The notes beneath the pieces were generated by a model. It had not been told where the DNA came from. It ran no database searches and worked only from the letters and a program-made list of their open reading frames with translations. The position numbers were made by a program, and so were the translations under genes. Below, piece by piece: positions 1-6,901 of a DNA stretch of 64,000 bases. The stretch covers positions 1-64,000 of the forward strand of contig CAZISM010000013.1 of the NCBI GenBank assembly GCA_964541895.1, given 5' to 3'. The first letter of the stretch is position 1. Every line of letters starts with the position of its first letter. This DNA is from CAZISM01 sp964541895 (GTDB lineage: Bacteria; Zhuqueibacterota; Zhuqueibacteria; Residuimicrobiales; Residuimicrobiaceae).

Positions 1-466
1 CTGCTCGCGCGGCAATGACGGTCATGGGGATCAGAGTAATGCTGCCGGTGTTGAGGGCCAGGAACATGATCATGGAATTGGAGGCGCGATCCTTGTCCGG
101 ATTCAACGATTGCAGCTCTTCCATGGCTTTCAGCCCCATAGGCGTGGCGGCGTTGGAGAGCCCCAGCCAGTTGGCGGAAATGTTGAGCACCATAGCGCCG
201 ATGGCCGGATGATTTTCTGGAATTTCCGGAAACAATCGCCTGCTGATGGGTTTAATGAGACGCGCCAGGATGGTCACCAGGCCGGCCTCATTGGCGATTT
301 TCATGATCCCCAGCCACATGGTCATAATGCCGATGAGACCGAGGCTAATGTTCACCGCTGTGCCGGCCGAGTCGAGTGCGCCTTTGGTGACCTCTTCGAT
401 ACTCCCGGTCAGCGTTCCCACCACCAGTGCGATCATAACCAGAAAAAACCAGACGTAATTCATCAT
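1..466 (-). CDS. SpmA-like nucleoside-recognition (Gate) domain membrane protein, partial
   Basis: The gene runs off the left edge, so only about 155 N-terminal residues are visible. Hydrophobic segments alternate with a conserved-looking core containing 'LGLIGIMTMWLGIMKIA' and 'NISANWLGLSNAATPMGLKA', which is the signature of the spore maturation protein A / nucleoside recognition domain family. In non-sporulating bacteria SpmA is often fused to SpmB and its substrate is unknown; a transporter-like membrane role is inferred. Two adjacent ATG codons could start it; an AGGA about 8-10 bases upstream supports either. Whether an SpmB half follows cannot be seen. Family call is confident, function is not. 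Confidence 0.85.
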   Translation of the reverse strand, partial: MMNYVWFFLVMIALVVGTLTGSIEEVTKGALDSAGTAVNISLGLIGIMTMWLGIMKIANEAGLVTILARLIKPISRRLFPEIPENHPAIGAMVLNISANWLGLSNAATPMGLKAMEELQSLNPDKDRASNSMIMFLALNTGSITLIPMTVIAARA

Positions 467-742
467 GTGGGCGATTCCTGTTGTTGGTCAGGTGAAATGT
501 CTACTATTCCGTTAACGCCTATAGCGCGGATTGTTTCGCCAGCTGCTGTAAAAAATCCATTAAAAGGACACCTCTTTTGATTGCGCATTTTGGAGCCAAT
601 GAGGATGCGGCCAGCCGTCGCCAAAAGGCTTTCCGAGCCTGGTGCAAAAGCAGTCCATAGAAATCCTATCCGCCGGATTGTTGCTAAATATAGGGTCGAG
701 CACAGACCGAAGCGGCCCTGTTTTATATCTCAGCCGCAATCA

Positions 743-1336
743 TCAACCGATCAGGGCATCCACGTATGGCTTTATGATGCGTTCCATTCTGGCCTTTTGT
801 GCGTACTCGAACAGTTTGTTCAAATTGGCTCGATGGGATTTCAGATAATTCCTGATGCCTTCCACCGCTACCGCTTCACCAAGCTTTTTACGATAACGAA
901 AACAATCAACGATCGTTTTTTCCCGATCATAGATGGCGAATCGGCCTGATTTTTCAGAAATCGTTTTCGCGCCCAACACATAGAGGTGATGGGAAAAATA
1001 GAATATTTCTGCAGGTGGATAAAAATATTTTGGCGGCTTGGCTTCGCGCGGAATGGCTGCCATGGTCAGGGAGGGCAGGGCGCGAGTCAGCTCGTAATAG
1101 GCCAGTGCAGAGTGGAGGCAGATGACTGCCTTTGGCACGGCGAGCGTAATGTCTAAAAAACCCTGATGAGCGACCATTGGCATATCCAGCCATCGGTAGA
1201 GCCCAGGCTTTAGTTTTTCGATAACGCCATCGGCCATGGCCACGCTGATGGTCTTGGTGTGGATGCCAATATCCTTCAGATCCTGCAGGTACGCATAGCC
1301 ACCGTGACTTGAAAATATCTTGTAAAGGTCCGGCAT
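743..1336 (-). CDS. Orphan type IV toxin-antitoxin AbiEi-family antitoxin
   Basis: A 197-residue protein with an N-terminal winged-helix-like region ('IFSSHGGYAYLQDL..GIHTKTI', then 'GLYRW') and a C-terminal half with 'DREKTIVDCFRYRKKLG' and 'NLNKLFEYAQKARM', the layout of AbiEi transcriptional-regulator antitoxins. AbiEi normally represses an operon shared with the nucleotidyltransferase toxin AbiEii. Here only about 275 bases follow before the next gene and no AbiEii frame is present: an ATG overlapping the stop codon opens for six codons only. The start at 1336 is chosen because a canonical promoter covers 1364-1392, which would place the longer in-frame ATG at 1387 inside the promoter. 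Likely a solitary or decayed module. Confidence 0.8.
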   Translation of the reverse strand: MPDLYKIFSSHGGYAYLQDLKDIGIHTKTISVAMADGVIEKLKPGLYRWLDMPMVAHQGFLDITLAVPKAVICLHSALAYYELTRALPSLTMAAIPREAKPPKYFYPPAEIFYFSHHLYVLGAKTISEKSGRFAIYDREKTIVDCFRYRKKLGEAVAVEGIRNYLKSHRANLNKLFEYAQKARMERIIKPYVDALIG

Positions 1337-1363
1337 ACAATGTTCCAGATTTCTGCACTTGTG

Positions 1364-1392
1364 AATATATGCAGATAAATAGAGCATGTCAA
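1364..1392 (-). promoter_or_regulatory. Sigma-70-like promoter of the AbiEi-type gene
   Basis: On the minus strand TTGACA (1392-1387) and TATATT (1369-1364) are separated by exactly 17 bp, close to the E. coli consensus, and lie 27 bases upstream of the chosen ATG. Confidence 0.75.
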
Positions 1393-1542
1393 TACATTAA
1401 TTGACTGACCGCCTGCACTGCATAATCCAATAAACCGGAAACCAGTGACGGCCCCCGGCAAAGGGGATGTCGATGTTTTTTTGACCCCATGGCTTGAAAA
1501 GCAGCTCCTAACATACTATTTGTGGCCACCCAAGAAAATCTC

Positions 1543-1571
1543 TTGAATCCTTTTACAAAATTTTGTACTTT
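1543..1571 (+). promoter_or_regulatory. Promoter candidate for the ferredoxin gene
   Basis: TTGAAT (1543-1548), 17 bp, TACTTT (1566-1571). It leaves a leader of about 100 bases before the ferredoxin ATG. Same TTG/TAnnnT spacing as other intergenic regions of this window. Confidence 0.45.
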
Positions 1572-1678
1572 AAAAGACCTTGGGATTGCCATAATGCCGG
1601 AGAGGGATGGATGACAGCCTGGGGATGGAATTGCCTATCATAATTTCTATTTAATCATCTATTTACTTGGAGGCTGTA

Positions 1679-1867
1679 ATGAAAGCAAAAGTCGATCCCG
1701 ATCTCTGCACTGGCTGCGAACTCTGCGTGGATACGGCACCGGATGTGTTCGAAATGAAAGGCGATGTGGCTGTAGCGAAAGTGGACGCCGTGCCGGCCGG
1801 CTCGGAAGATGTCACCAAAGAAGCCGCTGAATCCTGCCCGGCCGAAGCCATTTCTATCGAAGGTTAA
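1679..1867 (+). CDS. Single-cluster [4Fe-4S] ferredoxin
   Basis: A 62-residue acidic protein with C10-x2-C13-x2-C16 and a distal C53-P, the four ligands of one [4Fe-4S] cluster as in small monocluster ferredoxins of the Thermotoga/Desulfovibrio type. It is a soluble cytoplasmic electron carrier; the partner enzymes are not indicated by its neighbours, since it stands alone. The ATG at 1679 is preceded by GGAG at good spacing; a TTG 12 bases upstream lies within that ribosome binding site and is unlikely. Cys 13 is a regular ligand, so the cluster should be fully cysteine-coordinated. Confidence 0.93.
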   Translation: MKAKVDPDLCTGCELCVDTAPDVFEMKGDVAVAKVDAVPAGSEDVTKEAAESCPAEAISIEG

Positions 1868-1875
1868 TTATTTCT

Positions 1876-1896
1876 GCCGAACCGGGATGGTTCGGC
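1876..1896 (+). terminator. Hairpin after the ferredoxin gene
   Basis: GCCGAACC and GGTTCGGC form an 8-bp perfect stem around a 5-base loop, starting 9 bases after the stop codon; only a short T-rich tail follows. Confidence 0.45.
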
Positions 1897-1928
1897 CTTT
1901 GAAATGACTTGAATAGAGCTTTTACTTT

Positions 1929-1966
1929 AAAGTGGTTGATCCTTTGTATGATCAACCACTTTTTTT
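1929..1966. terminator. Bidirectional intrinsic terminator
   Basis: A perfect 13-bp stem (1929-1941 with 1950-1962, arms AAAGTGGTTGATC / GATCAACCACTTT) with an 8-base loop, followed by further T residues on the plus strand and preceded by A residues. It sits between the convergent ferredoxin and URO-D-family genes and can serve both. Confidence 0.85.
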
Positions 1967-2059
1967 GTTCGGTCTTTAGAAATAACCTTGCCAAGGGTTT
2001 CTCCACAGACCAGCTGGGACTGCTGACGACCGCAGGCCTCGGAGTCAGCCTTCGTAAGT

Positions 2060-3139
2060 TTAAAAGTTCCGCACCATCCCTGCCCGGTCAAAGATTTCTT
2101 CTTTGCTGATCCCCGCGGCTTGGTACATAGCCCAGATATTTTCCACAGGTGTTTCCGGCGGCACCGCATGTGAGGCCGCCAGAATATAGCCGCCGCCATC
2201 CCGCGTCATTTCTTCTACAAGTTTGACCGTAGCACGATACACTTCATCGGCTGTGCCCAGCGGCAGCAGCTCTTGCGTGTCCACACCGCCCATAAAAGCT
2301 ATACGTTTACCGAATTCTTTTTTCAGATCAAACGGATCCATGCCCGGACAGTTGCATTGGATGGGGTTGAGCACGTCCAATCCCATTTCGATAAGGTCCG
2401 GAATGATGGGGCGAATGGAGCCGCACGAGTGATAGGCGGTCCACATGCCTCGGGATTTGCTGATGTCAAAAATTTCCGCCAGATGCGGTTTGACCATGTC
2501 GCGCCAGGTTTGCGGGCTCATGATCATGTTGCTCTGTCCGCCGACATCGTCACCGCTCCAGAGCCAGTCGAGGGGAAAACGCTCGCAGGCCTGACGGCCA
2601 AGCTCCAGCGTAAAGTCGAACGCCTGTGCGAGCATGTGGCGGGATAAGGCCGGCGAGGCCGCCAGATCCATGACCGCCTGTTCCATACCGCGAACGCGAG
2701 TGACCATTTCAAAGACCGAGGGCGAGATGTCGCAGCCGATGAAATAGTCTTGTGTAAACGGCATGACCCGATTCATGTTGGCCAGGAGCTCGTCCATTTG
2801 AGCGTAGGGATATTGGTAGGCCATGGCGGTGTCGTCGTCGGCGTTCTGCAGGGGCGAATAACGAATCTGGTTGAAGGGTCCGTCCTTGACCCACTGGATG
2901 CCCCAGGGATCGGTGTGGCCCTGGCCGTCGTGTTCGTGGACGATGCCTTCCATGGGGTGATTGTTGCTCACCCAGGCCTGGCGTATGTCATCACCGAGGG
3001 CAAAAGCCACCTGTTCGGCAGGTATTTCAAGAATATTCGCCAGGCGTTTGCTGGTGTCCGGGTGGTACCACATCCACACCGGCAGGCGATCTACCGGTTG
3101 CCGGCTCAGGGCGGCATGTACTCTTTCTTTGGAGGTCAT
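2060..3139 (-). CDS. Uroporphyrinogen decarboxylase (URO-D) family protein
   Basis: A 359-residue soluble protein of the URO-D/MtaA/CmuA TIM-barrel family: N-terminal 'RVHAALSRQPVDRLPVWMW', a central 'WLWSGDDVGGQSNMIMSP', 'AYHSCGSIRPIIPDLIEMG' and 'NPIQCNCPGMDP'. True HemE has other residues at the tetrapyrrole pocket, and the His-x-Cys of 'HSCGS' resembles zinc/cobalamin-linked methyltransferase relatives. In this kind of genome such paralogues often sit near sugar-degradation genes; a demethylase or decarboxylase role is possible but not shown. The ATG at 3139 begins the conserved domain; a longer frame upstream has no support. The downstream neighbour on the same strand in transcript order is none; the gene upstream is the aldolase at 3475-4569. 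Confidence 0.85.
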   Translation of the reverse strand: MTSKERVHAALSRQPVDRLPVWMWYHPDTSKRLANILEIPAEQVAFALGDDIRQAWVSNNHPMEGIVHEHDGQGHTDPWGIQWVKDGPFNQIRYSPLQNADDDTAMAYQYPYAQMDELLANMNRVMPFTQDYFIGCDISPSVFEMVTRVRGMEQAVMDLAASPALSRHMLAQAFDFTLELGRQACERFPLDWLWSGDDVGGQSNMIMSPQTWRDMVKPHLAEIFDISKSRGMWTAYHSCGSIRPIIPDLIEMGLDVLNPIQCNCPGMDPFDLKKEFGKRIAFMGGVDTQELLPLGTADEVYRATVKLVEEMTRDGGGYILAASHAVPPETPVENIWAMYQAAGISKEEIFDRAGMVRNF

Positions 3140-3474
3140 GGTTTGAGGAATGTCCTTTTCTGATTTTGGATTGGAATTTTCAATTTGAAACCGTAGAGGC
3201 CGCAGAAACAAAATTAAAAACGATTGGCCGTCTTTGGACATGTGCGTATTCAAGATATGGGCGCGCACCGATCTTTCGCCCCGCAAAAAGCGCGGGGCTC
3301 AAGATGACATGGTTAATAAATCAGGGCCTTAATATTGAAACCGTAGAGAGAAAAGCAAAAGAAAGTGGTGCGCACGAATCCTTCGGTCCGCCAAAATGCG
3401 GCGGAGCGGACGATGACACGGTATGTAATTCAGCTTCTTGAAAGATGTCGGACACCTGCGGAGGTGTCCGACAT
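3140..3474. other. Intergenic region containing a duplicated repeat
   Basis: No gene is visible. The stretch consists largely of two diverged copies of a repeat unit (see the repeat entry) plus the hairpin that overlaps the stop codon of the upstream aldolase gene. Confidence 0.6.
3185..3440. repeat. Two tandem diverged copies of a hairpin-bearing intergenic repeat
   Basis: The 14-mer TTGAAACCGTAGAG occurs at 3185-3198 and again at 3335-3348, exactly 150 bases apart. Each copy continues to a GCGCAC word, a CTTTCG/CCTTCG word, a GC-rich hairpin (CCCCGC..GCGGGG in copy 1; GTCCGCC..GGCGGAGCGGAC in copy 2) and a 'GATGACAyGG' end. The shared layout indicates a dispersed non-coding repeat; no transposase is present. 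Confidence 0.6.
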
Positions 3475-3476
3475 CT
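3443..3476 (-). terminator. Perfect 15-bp hairpin at the end of the aldolase gene
   Basis: Arms 3443-3457 and 3462-3476 are perfectly complementary around a 4-base loop. The hairpin starts inside the TAG stop codon of the minus-strand aldolase gene. The U-tract is weak (TTTC), so termination efficiency is uncertain. Confidence 0.55.
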
Positions 3477-4569
3477 AGTGTTCCAACCGATGCAAGCGAT
3501 CGTAAAACGGGCTGATCCACGGTTCGGTGCGGTTCATGAGCAGCAGGCTGGCGGCGATGAGCTGGGCGCCTTCATGCGTGTCTGTCTGCCGCGCCAGCTG
3601 TTCAACGGTCCTCACCAGGCGATCGCCGTCTGCCATGGTGCGCTCTTCGGTCAGCGGTTGTCCCAGTCCCATAACCATTTTAGCAATTTGCAGATCCGGA
3701 AATTTGCTGGTGTCCTCGCCCTGCATGGAGAGAAAGACGTCAGAGACCGCTTTTTGAATGCGGGCCAATCCGGCCCAGTCGTGCTGCAGCGCCCGCTGAT
3801 ACATGGCGCGATACGCTTTAACCATACAGGCGGCGGCGCCGGAGGTGGCGCCGCAGTGAAAAGAACCGTCGGCCATATGGCCGACCTGCATGGCTCTGGC
3901 ATAGTGCTCATCCCAGCCCTGGACGATTTTTTTGTGCCGGAACGCCGGCTCGCGCAGATAGGCCATGGTGCTGTTGTCAAAATCCGCTTCTGTGATTTTG
4001 ACCGCTACCAGGTACGGACTGTGCTTTTTACCGAGCTTTTGCAGCAGCAGACGGCCGACGTCAACTGTCAGGGGCGCGCCATCGACGGTGGAAATGGAAT
4101 AGAGGCCGATGGGCATTTCATGTTCCACCGCCAGTTCGATCAGCGGCATCATGTAATCAGCCACCGCTGCGTCCGACGCGTCGGCCGGCAGGGTGGAGCC
4201 GCGCCGGGTCCACACCATGGCATAGTTCCAATCGCGCATGGCCTGCAGCAACAGGCGATTGTCTGCCAATGGATCTTCGATGCGCAGCAGTGCCTGCGAA
4301 ATGGTTTTGCCCAGTTGCACCTGGCTGCCGATTTCCAGCCAGTGCACAATCTCGCCAAAGGTCCGTTTATGTCCCCAGCCGGTGGACGAAGCCCAGAGCA
4401 GGCCTGGTGCGCCGGCGTGGGCGATGGCTTCGGCATAGTGCCGCGTTGCCAGGTCGTCGAGCCGGCGGCGCGGCAAAGGGCCCATGGTGGGATCCAGCAG
4501 GGCCACAGTCCAGGCCGGCATGTTGCGAAGCGGATCCTCCATCAGGGCGCGACGAATTTCTAAAGTCAC
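3475..4569 (-). CDS. Dihydrodipicolinate synthase (DapA)-family aldolase
   Basis: A 364-residue class I aldolase-like protein. The Schiff-base lysine is expected at K191 in 'YLVAVKITEADFD', and Y157 in 'GLYSIS' matches the position of the catalytic tyrosine of the family. The N-terminus is longer than in DapA (about 295 residues). It is not the lysine-pathway enzyme by sequence; related proteins act on 2-keto sugar acids or stay uncharacterised. GTG at 4569 is the start, with GAGG six bases upstream. A second member of the family is encoded at 10635-11711, and a URO-D protein lies downstream, suggesting a shared catabolic theme, which is inference. Confidence 0.8.
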   Translation of the reverse strand: MTLEIRRALMEDPLRNMPAWTVALLDPTMGPLPRRRLDDLATRHYAEAIAHAGAPGLLWASSTGWGHKRTFGEIVHWLEIGSQVQLGKTISQALLRIEDPLADNRLLLQAMRDWNYAMVWTRRGSTLPADASDAAVADYMMPLIELAVEHEMPIGLYSISTVDGAPLTVDVGRLLLQKLGKKHSPYLVAVKITEADFDNSTMAYLREPAFRHKKIVQGWDEHYARAMQVGHMADGSFHCGATSGAAACMVKAYRAMYQRALQHDWAGLARIQKAVSDVFLSMQGEDTSKFPDLQIAKMVMGLGQPLTEERTMADGDRLVRTVEQLARQTDTHEGAQLIAASLLLMNRTEPWISPFYDRLHRLEH

Positions 4570-4657
4570 AAGTACCTCAATTCAGGTCACCCGGCACGCG
4601 CTCCCTGGCTCAGATTGGGCCGAACGGTTGGGCCACAACCATCGCGTTGCGCAGGTA

Positions 4658-6550
4658 TTATTCGCCCAGCAGATAATCGATTTGCAGCGTCATCTCGTTT
4701 ATCATTTCCTGGCCGTTGTTAAAGCCGATGCTTTCAAAGGCGATCTGCCCCTTTTTGTCGATGATAAATTTGGTGGGAATGCCGCTGACGCCGTATTTTT
4801 CCACACTGTTATCATCAAACAGGACCTGGAAGGTGTATTTATTGTACGCTATGAATTTTTTGACCGTCTCTTCCCGGGCGGCGCCCGTTTCCCGCTCCCA
4901 GGCGTTGAGGGCCAGAATCAGGACGTTGGGGTTGGCTTTATAGTGTTCATGTACTTTTTGTAAAAATGGAAAGGACATTTTGCAGGGACCGCACCAGGTG
5001 GCCCAGAAATCCACCACCACCACCTTGCCGTTCTGATCGGACAGTTTCACCATTTTGCCGTCCAGCGACTTTAAATTGAAATCCGGCGCCGGTTTGTTCA
5101 GCCGTTCTTCAGCCAGCTTTTGCCGCTTTGCATCCTGGCCGGCATTCTGCAGTCTGGTGACTTGGGCGGCAAAGTCCTTGCTGTCGCCGTGTTTTTTGCG
5201 GTACGCTTTTTCGAACGCGCTCATCAGGATTTCATCGTATTTGCCGGATTGAACCGATTTTTCCGCTGTGCTGATGGCCTGGTCGATTTTGTTGTTTTTG
5301 AGATAACACTCGACCAGGCGGCCGTTGACATCGCCGCTGCTGCCGTTATTTTTAGCGTATGCTTCTTCATAAGCGGCTTCGGCTTCCTGGATTCTGCCCA
5401 GTTTAAACAGGCCATAGGCATAGGTGTCGAGAATCATAGCCAGGCCGTTTTCCTGCGATTTCTGCCAGGCCGCGGTCGACATATAGGGCGGCTTGTCATC
5501 CAGGGAAGGATTGCGCAACAGATCCACACCTTGCTTGGCCCAGGCGACAGCCTGTTGCAGATTTTCACCTTTTTCGATCATAGGCCAGGCGAGGTTGTTA
5601 TACATATTGCCGTTGCGAATCTGCATGTTCTGTATCACCGCCACGGCTTTGTCCGGCTGGTTGGCCTGGGCATAGCTGCTGAGGAGCATATTTTCCATGC
5701 CCTGCTTTTCCTGAGCCGTGAGCGGAAAATCGGCCATCAGCTTTTCGATGAGCGGGATCCTGGCCATCGGATCAGGCTGATTGTATAATGCCATCTGCGC
5801 TTCGTTCATCGCCAGCTTGCCTTTGGGATTTTTTTCCAAAAGAGCTTTTTTGATCTCTGCCAACCTCTCCATTTGTCCCGTGCTCGAGAACCAGTTGAGA
5901 AGCGGCAGCAGCTCTTTTTCGTCGTCCTTGTTGGCCTCATATGCTTTTTCCAGCTGTGTTTTAATGACGGCGATGCTGGAATCGCCGGGATGCTCGCGCA
6001 TGAGCAGGCTCCAGGAAATGTTCCAGGCGTTGGCGTTGGTCGGGTAGGCTTGCAGCTCTTCGGCCAGGGCCTTGCGCACCTGGTTCATATCCGGACTCAG
6101 TTTAAAATCAAGAAGGCCTTTGGAGCGTTTCCAGATCGCATAATTGAACAGGCTGTTCTTCACCGGCGTGCCGTTTTCGTAAACGAGGCTGTGCCAGGCG
6201 TCGTCACTGCGGTTATCTACCTGCTCGCCGGCGACAAAACGCCAGAGCAGGAGTTTGGCTGTTTCTTCGCTCAGGGTCAACGTCGCTGTCCAGCCGGTTT
6301 TTGACCTGGTCATGGGCGCTTCCAGCAGAAGCGGAGCATCGCCTTCTCGGATCACCAGAACTTCTGCTGTGATGGCATCAGCATGGGCGAGCGTGGCTTT
6401 GGGCGCCTGCGGGTTGTAAACCAGAATGAACGGCTTGCCGATGGCCGGTTTTTCCGGCTGGATCAGGGAAATTTGATCCGGCGAAATGCCGGATTGGCAG
6501 CTTATCAGCAACAAAAGCAGTACTAGCAAAAGTGCACCGGCTCGATACAT
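4658..6550 (-). CDS. Lipoprotein with TPR region and C-terminal TlpA-like thioredoxin domain
   Basis: A 630-residue protein starting with a lipoprotein signal ('LLLVLLLLLISC', acylated Cys at 18). A middle region of helical TPR-like repeats covers roughly residues 170-470, and the C-terminal 140 residues form a TlpA/ResA thioredoxin fold with the redox motif WCGPC at 519-523 and the cis-proline context 'SGIPTKFIID'. It should act in the periplasm as a membrane-anchored thiol-disulfide reductant; the substrate is unknown. The start is fixed by AAGGAG eight bases upstream; the longer frame would put the signal peptide internal. It is a single gene, divergent from the mannosidase operon. Confidence 0.88.
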   Translation of the reverse strand: MYRAGALLLVLLLLLISCQSGISPDQISLIQPEKPAIGKPFILVYNPQAPKATLAHADAITAEVLVIREGDAPLLLEAPMTRSKTGWTATLTLSEETAKLLLWRFVAGEQVDNRSDDAWHSLVYENGTPVKNSLFNYAIWKRSKGLLDFKLSPDMNQVRKALAEELQAYPTNANAWNISWSLLMREHPGDSSIAVIKTQLEKAYEANKDDEKELLPLLNWFSSTGQMERLAEIKKALLEKNPKGKLAMNEAQMALYNQPDPMARIPLIEKLMADFPLTAQEKQGMENMLLSSYAQANQPDKAVAVIQNMQIRNGNMYNNLAWPMIEKGENLQQAVAWAKQGVDLLRNPSLDDKPPYMSTAAWQKSQENGLAMILDTYAYGLFKLGRIQEAEAAYEEAYAKNNGSSGDVNGRLVECYLKNNKIDQAISTAEKSVQSGKYDEILMSAFEKAYRKKHGDSKDFAAQVTRLQNAGQDAKRQKLAEERLNKPAPDFNLKSLDGKMVKLSDQNGKVVVVDFWATWCGPCKMSFPFLQKVHEHYKANPNVLILALNAWERETGAAREETVKKFIAYNKYTFQVLFDDNSVEKYGVSGIPTKFIIDKKGQIAFESIGFNNGQEMINEMTLQIDYLLGE

Positions 6551-6901
6551 AAATGGCTCCTTGTTCAGGTTGAAGGACGTGTCGCTATTCGAAAAAGTAC
6601 ATTGAGCGCTTTGCAATGGGCTTGTTTCAGCTATGGCTCCAAGATGCACGGTCAAACCGGGCTCGGGCTATTGCTCCAGGGCGGGCGATCATACCGGTCG
6701 AGCCGCATAAGGGATATATTTTATTATACAAAGGGGGGAATTGTTTTCCAAGAACATTTTTATTTATTTTCATTGTATTAATGATTACTTTTATAAGAAT
6801 GGCCTTTTCCGCAGGCAGATGTAAATTGTTCCTGCCGGAAGTGGTTTCAGTTTTTTCTCATCGTCCAACATAACAACAAGCCTGAGCAAAAGGAAGCACC
6901 C
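6551..6901. other. Divergent intergenic region before the mannosidase operon
   Basis: No coding frame. The right half is very AT-rich and carries a weak promoter candidate TTGTTT (6741-6746), 18 bp, TATTTT (6765-6770). An imperfect inverted repeat (TTCCGCAGGCAG with CCTGCCGGAA, about 6808-6841) sits downstream of it and could be an operator or leader hairpin. Confidence 0.4.

Larger units (their letters stand above)
1337..1678. other. Intergenic region between divergent AbiEi-type gene and ferredoxin gene
   Basis: No reading frame here looks coding on either strand. It holds the minus-strand promoter at 1364-1392 and a plus-strand promoter candidate at 1543-1571; the last 20 bases carry the ferredoxin ribosome binding site (GGAG). 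Nothing else recognised. Confidence 0.6.

Noticed and set aside
467..742. Possible AbiEii toxin remnant downstream of the AbiEi gene
   Set aside because: An ATG overlaps the antitoxin stop codon, but the frame closes after six codons and no frame shows the nucleotidyltransferase GG(S/T)-type motif.
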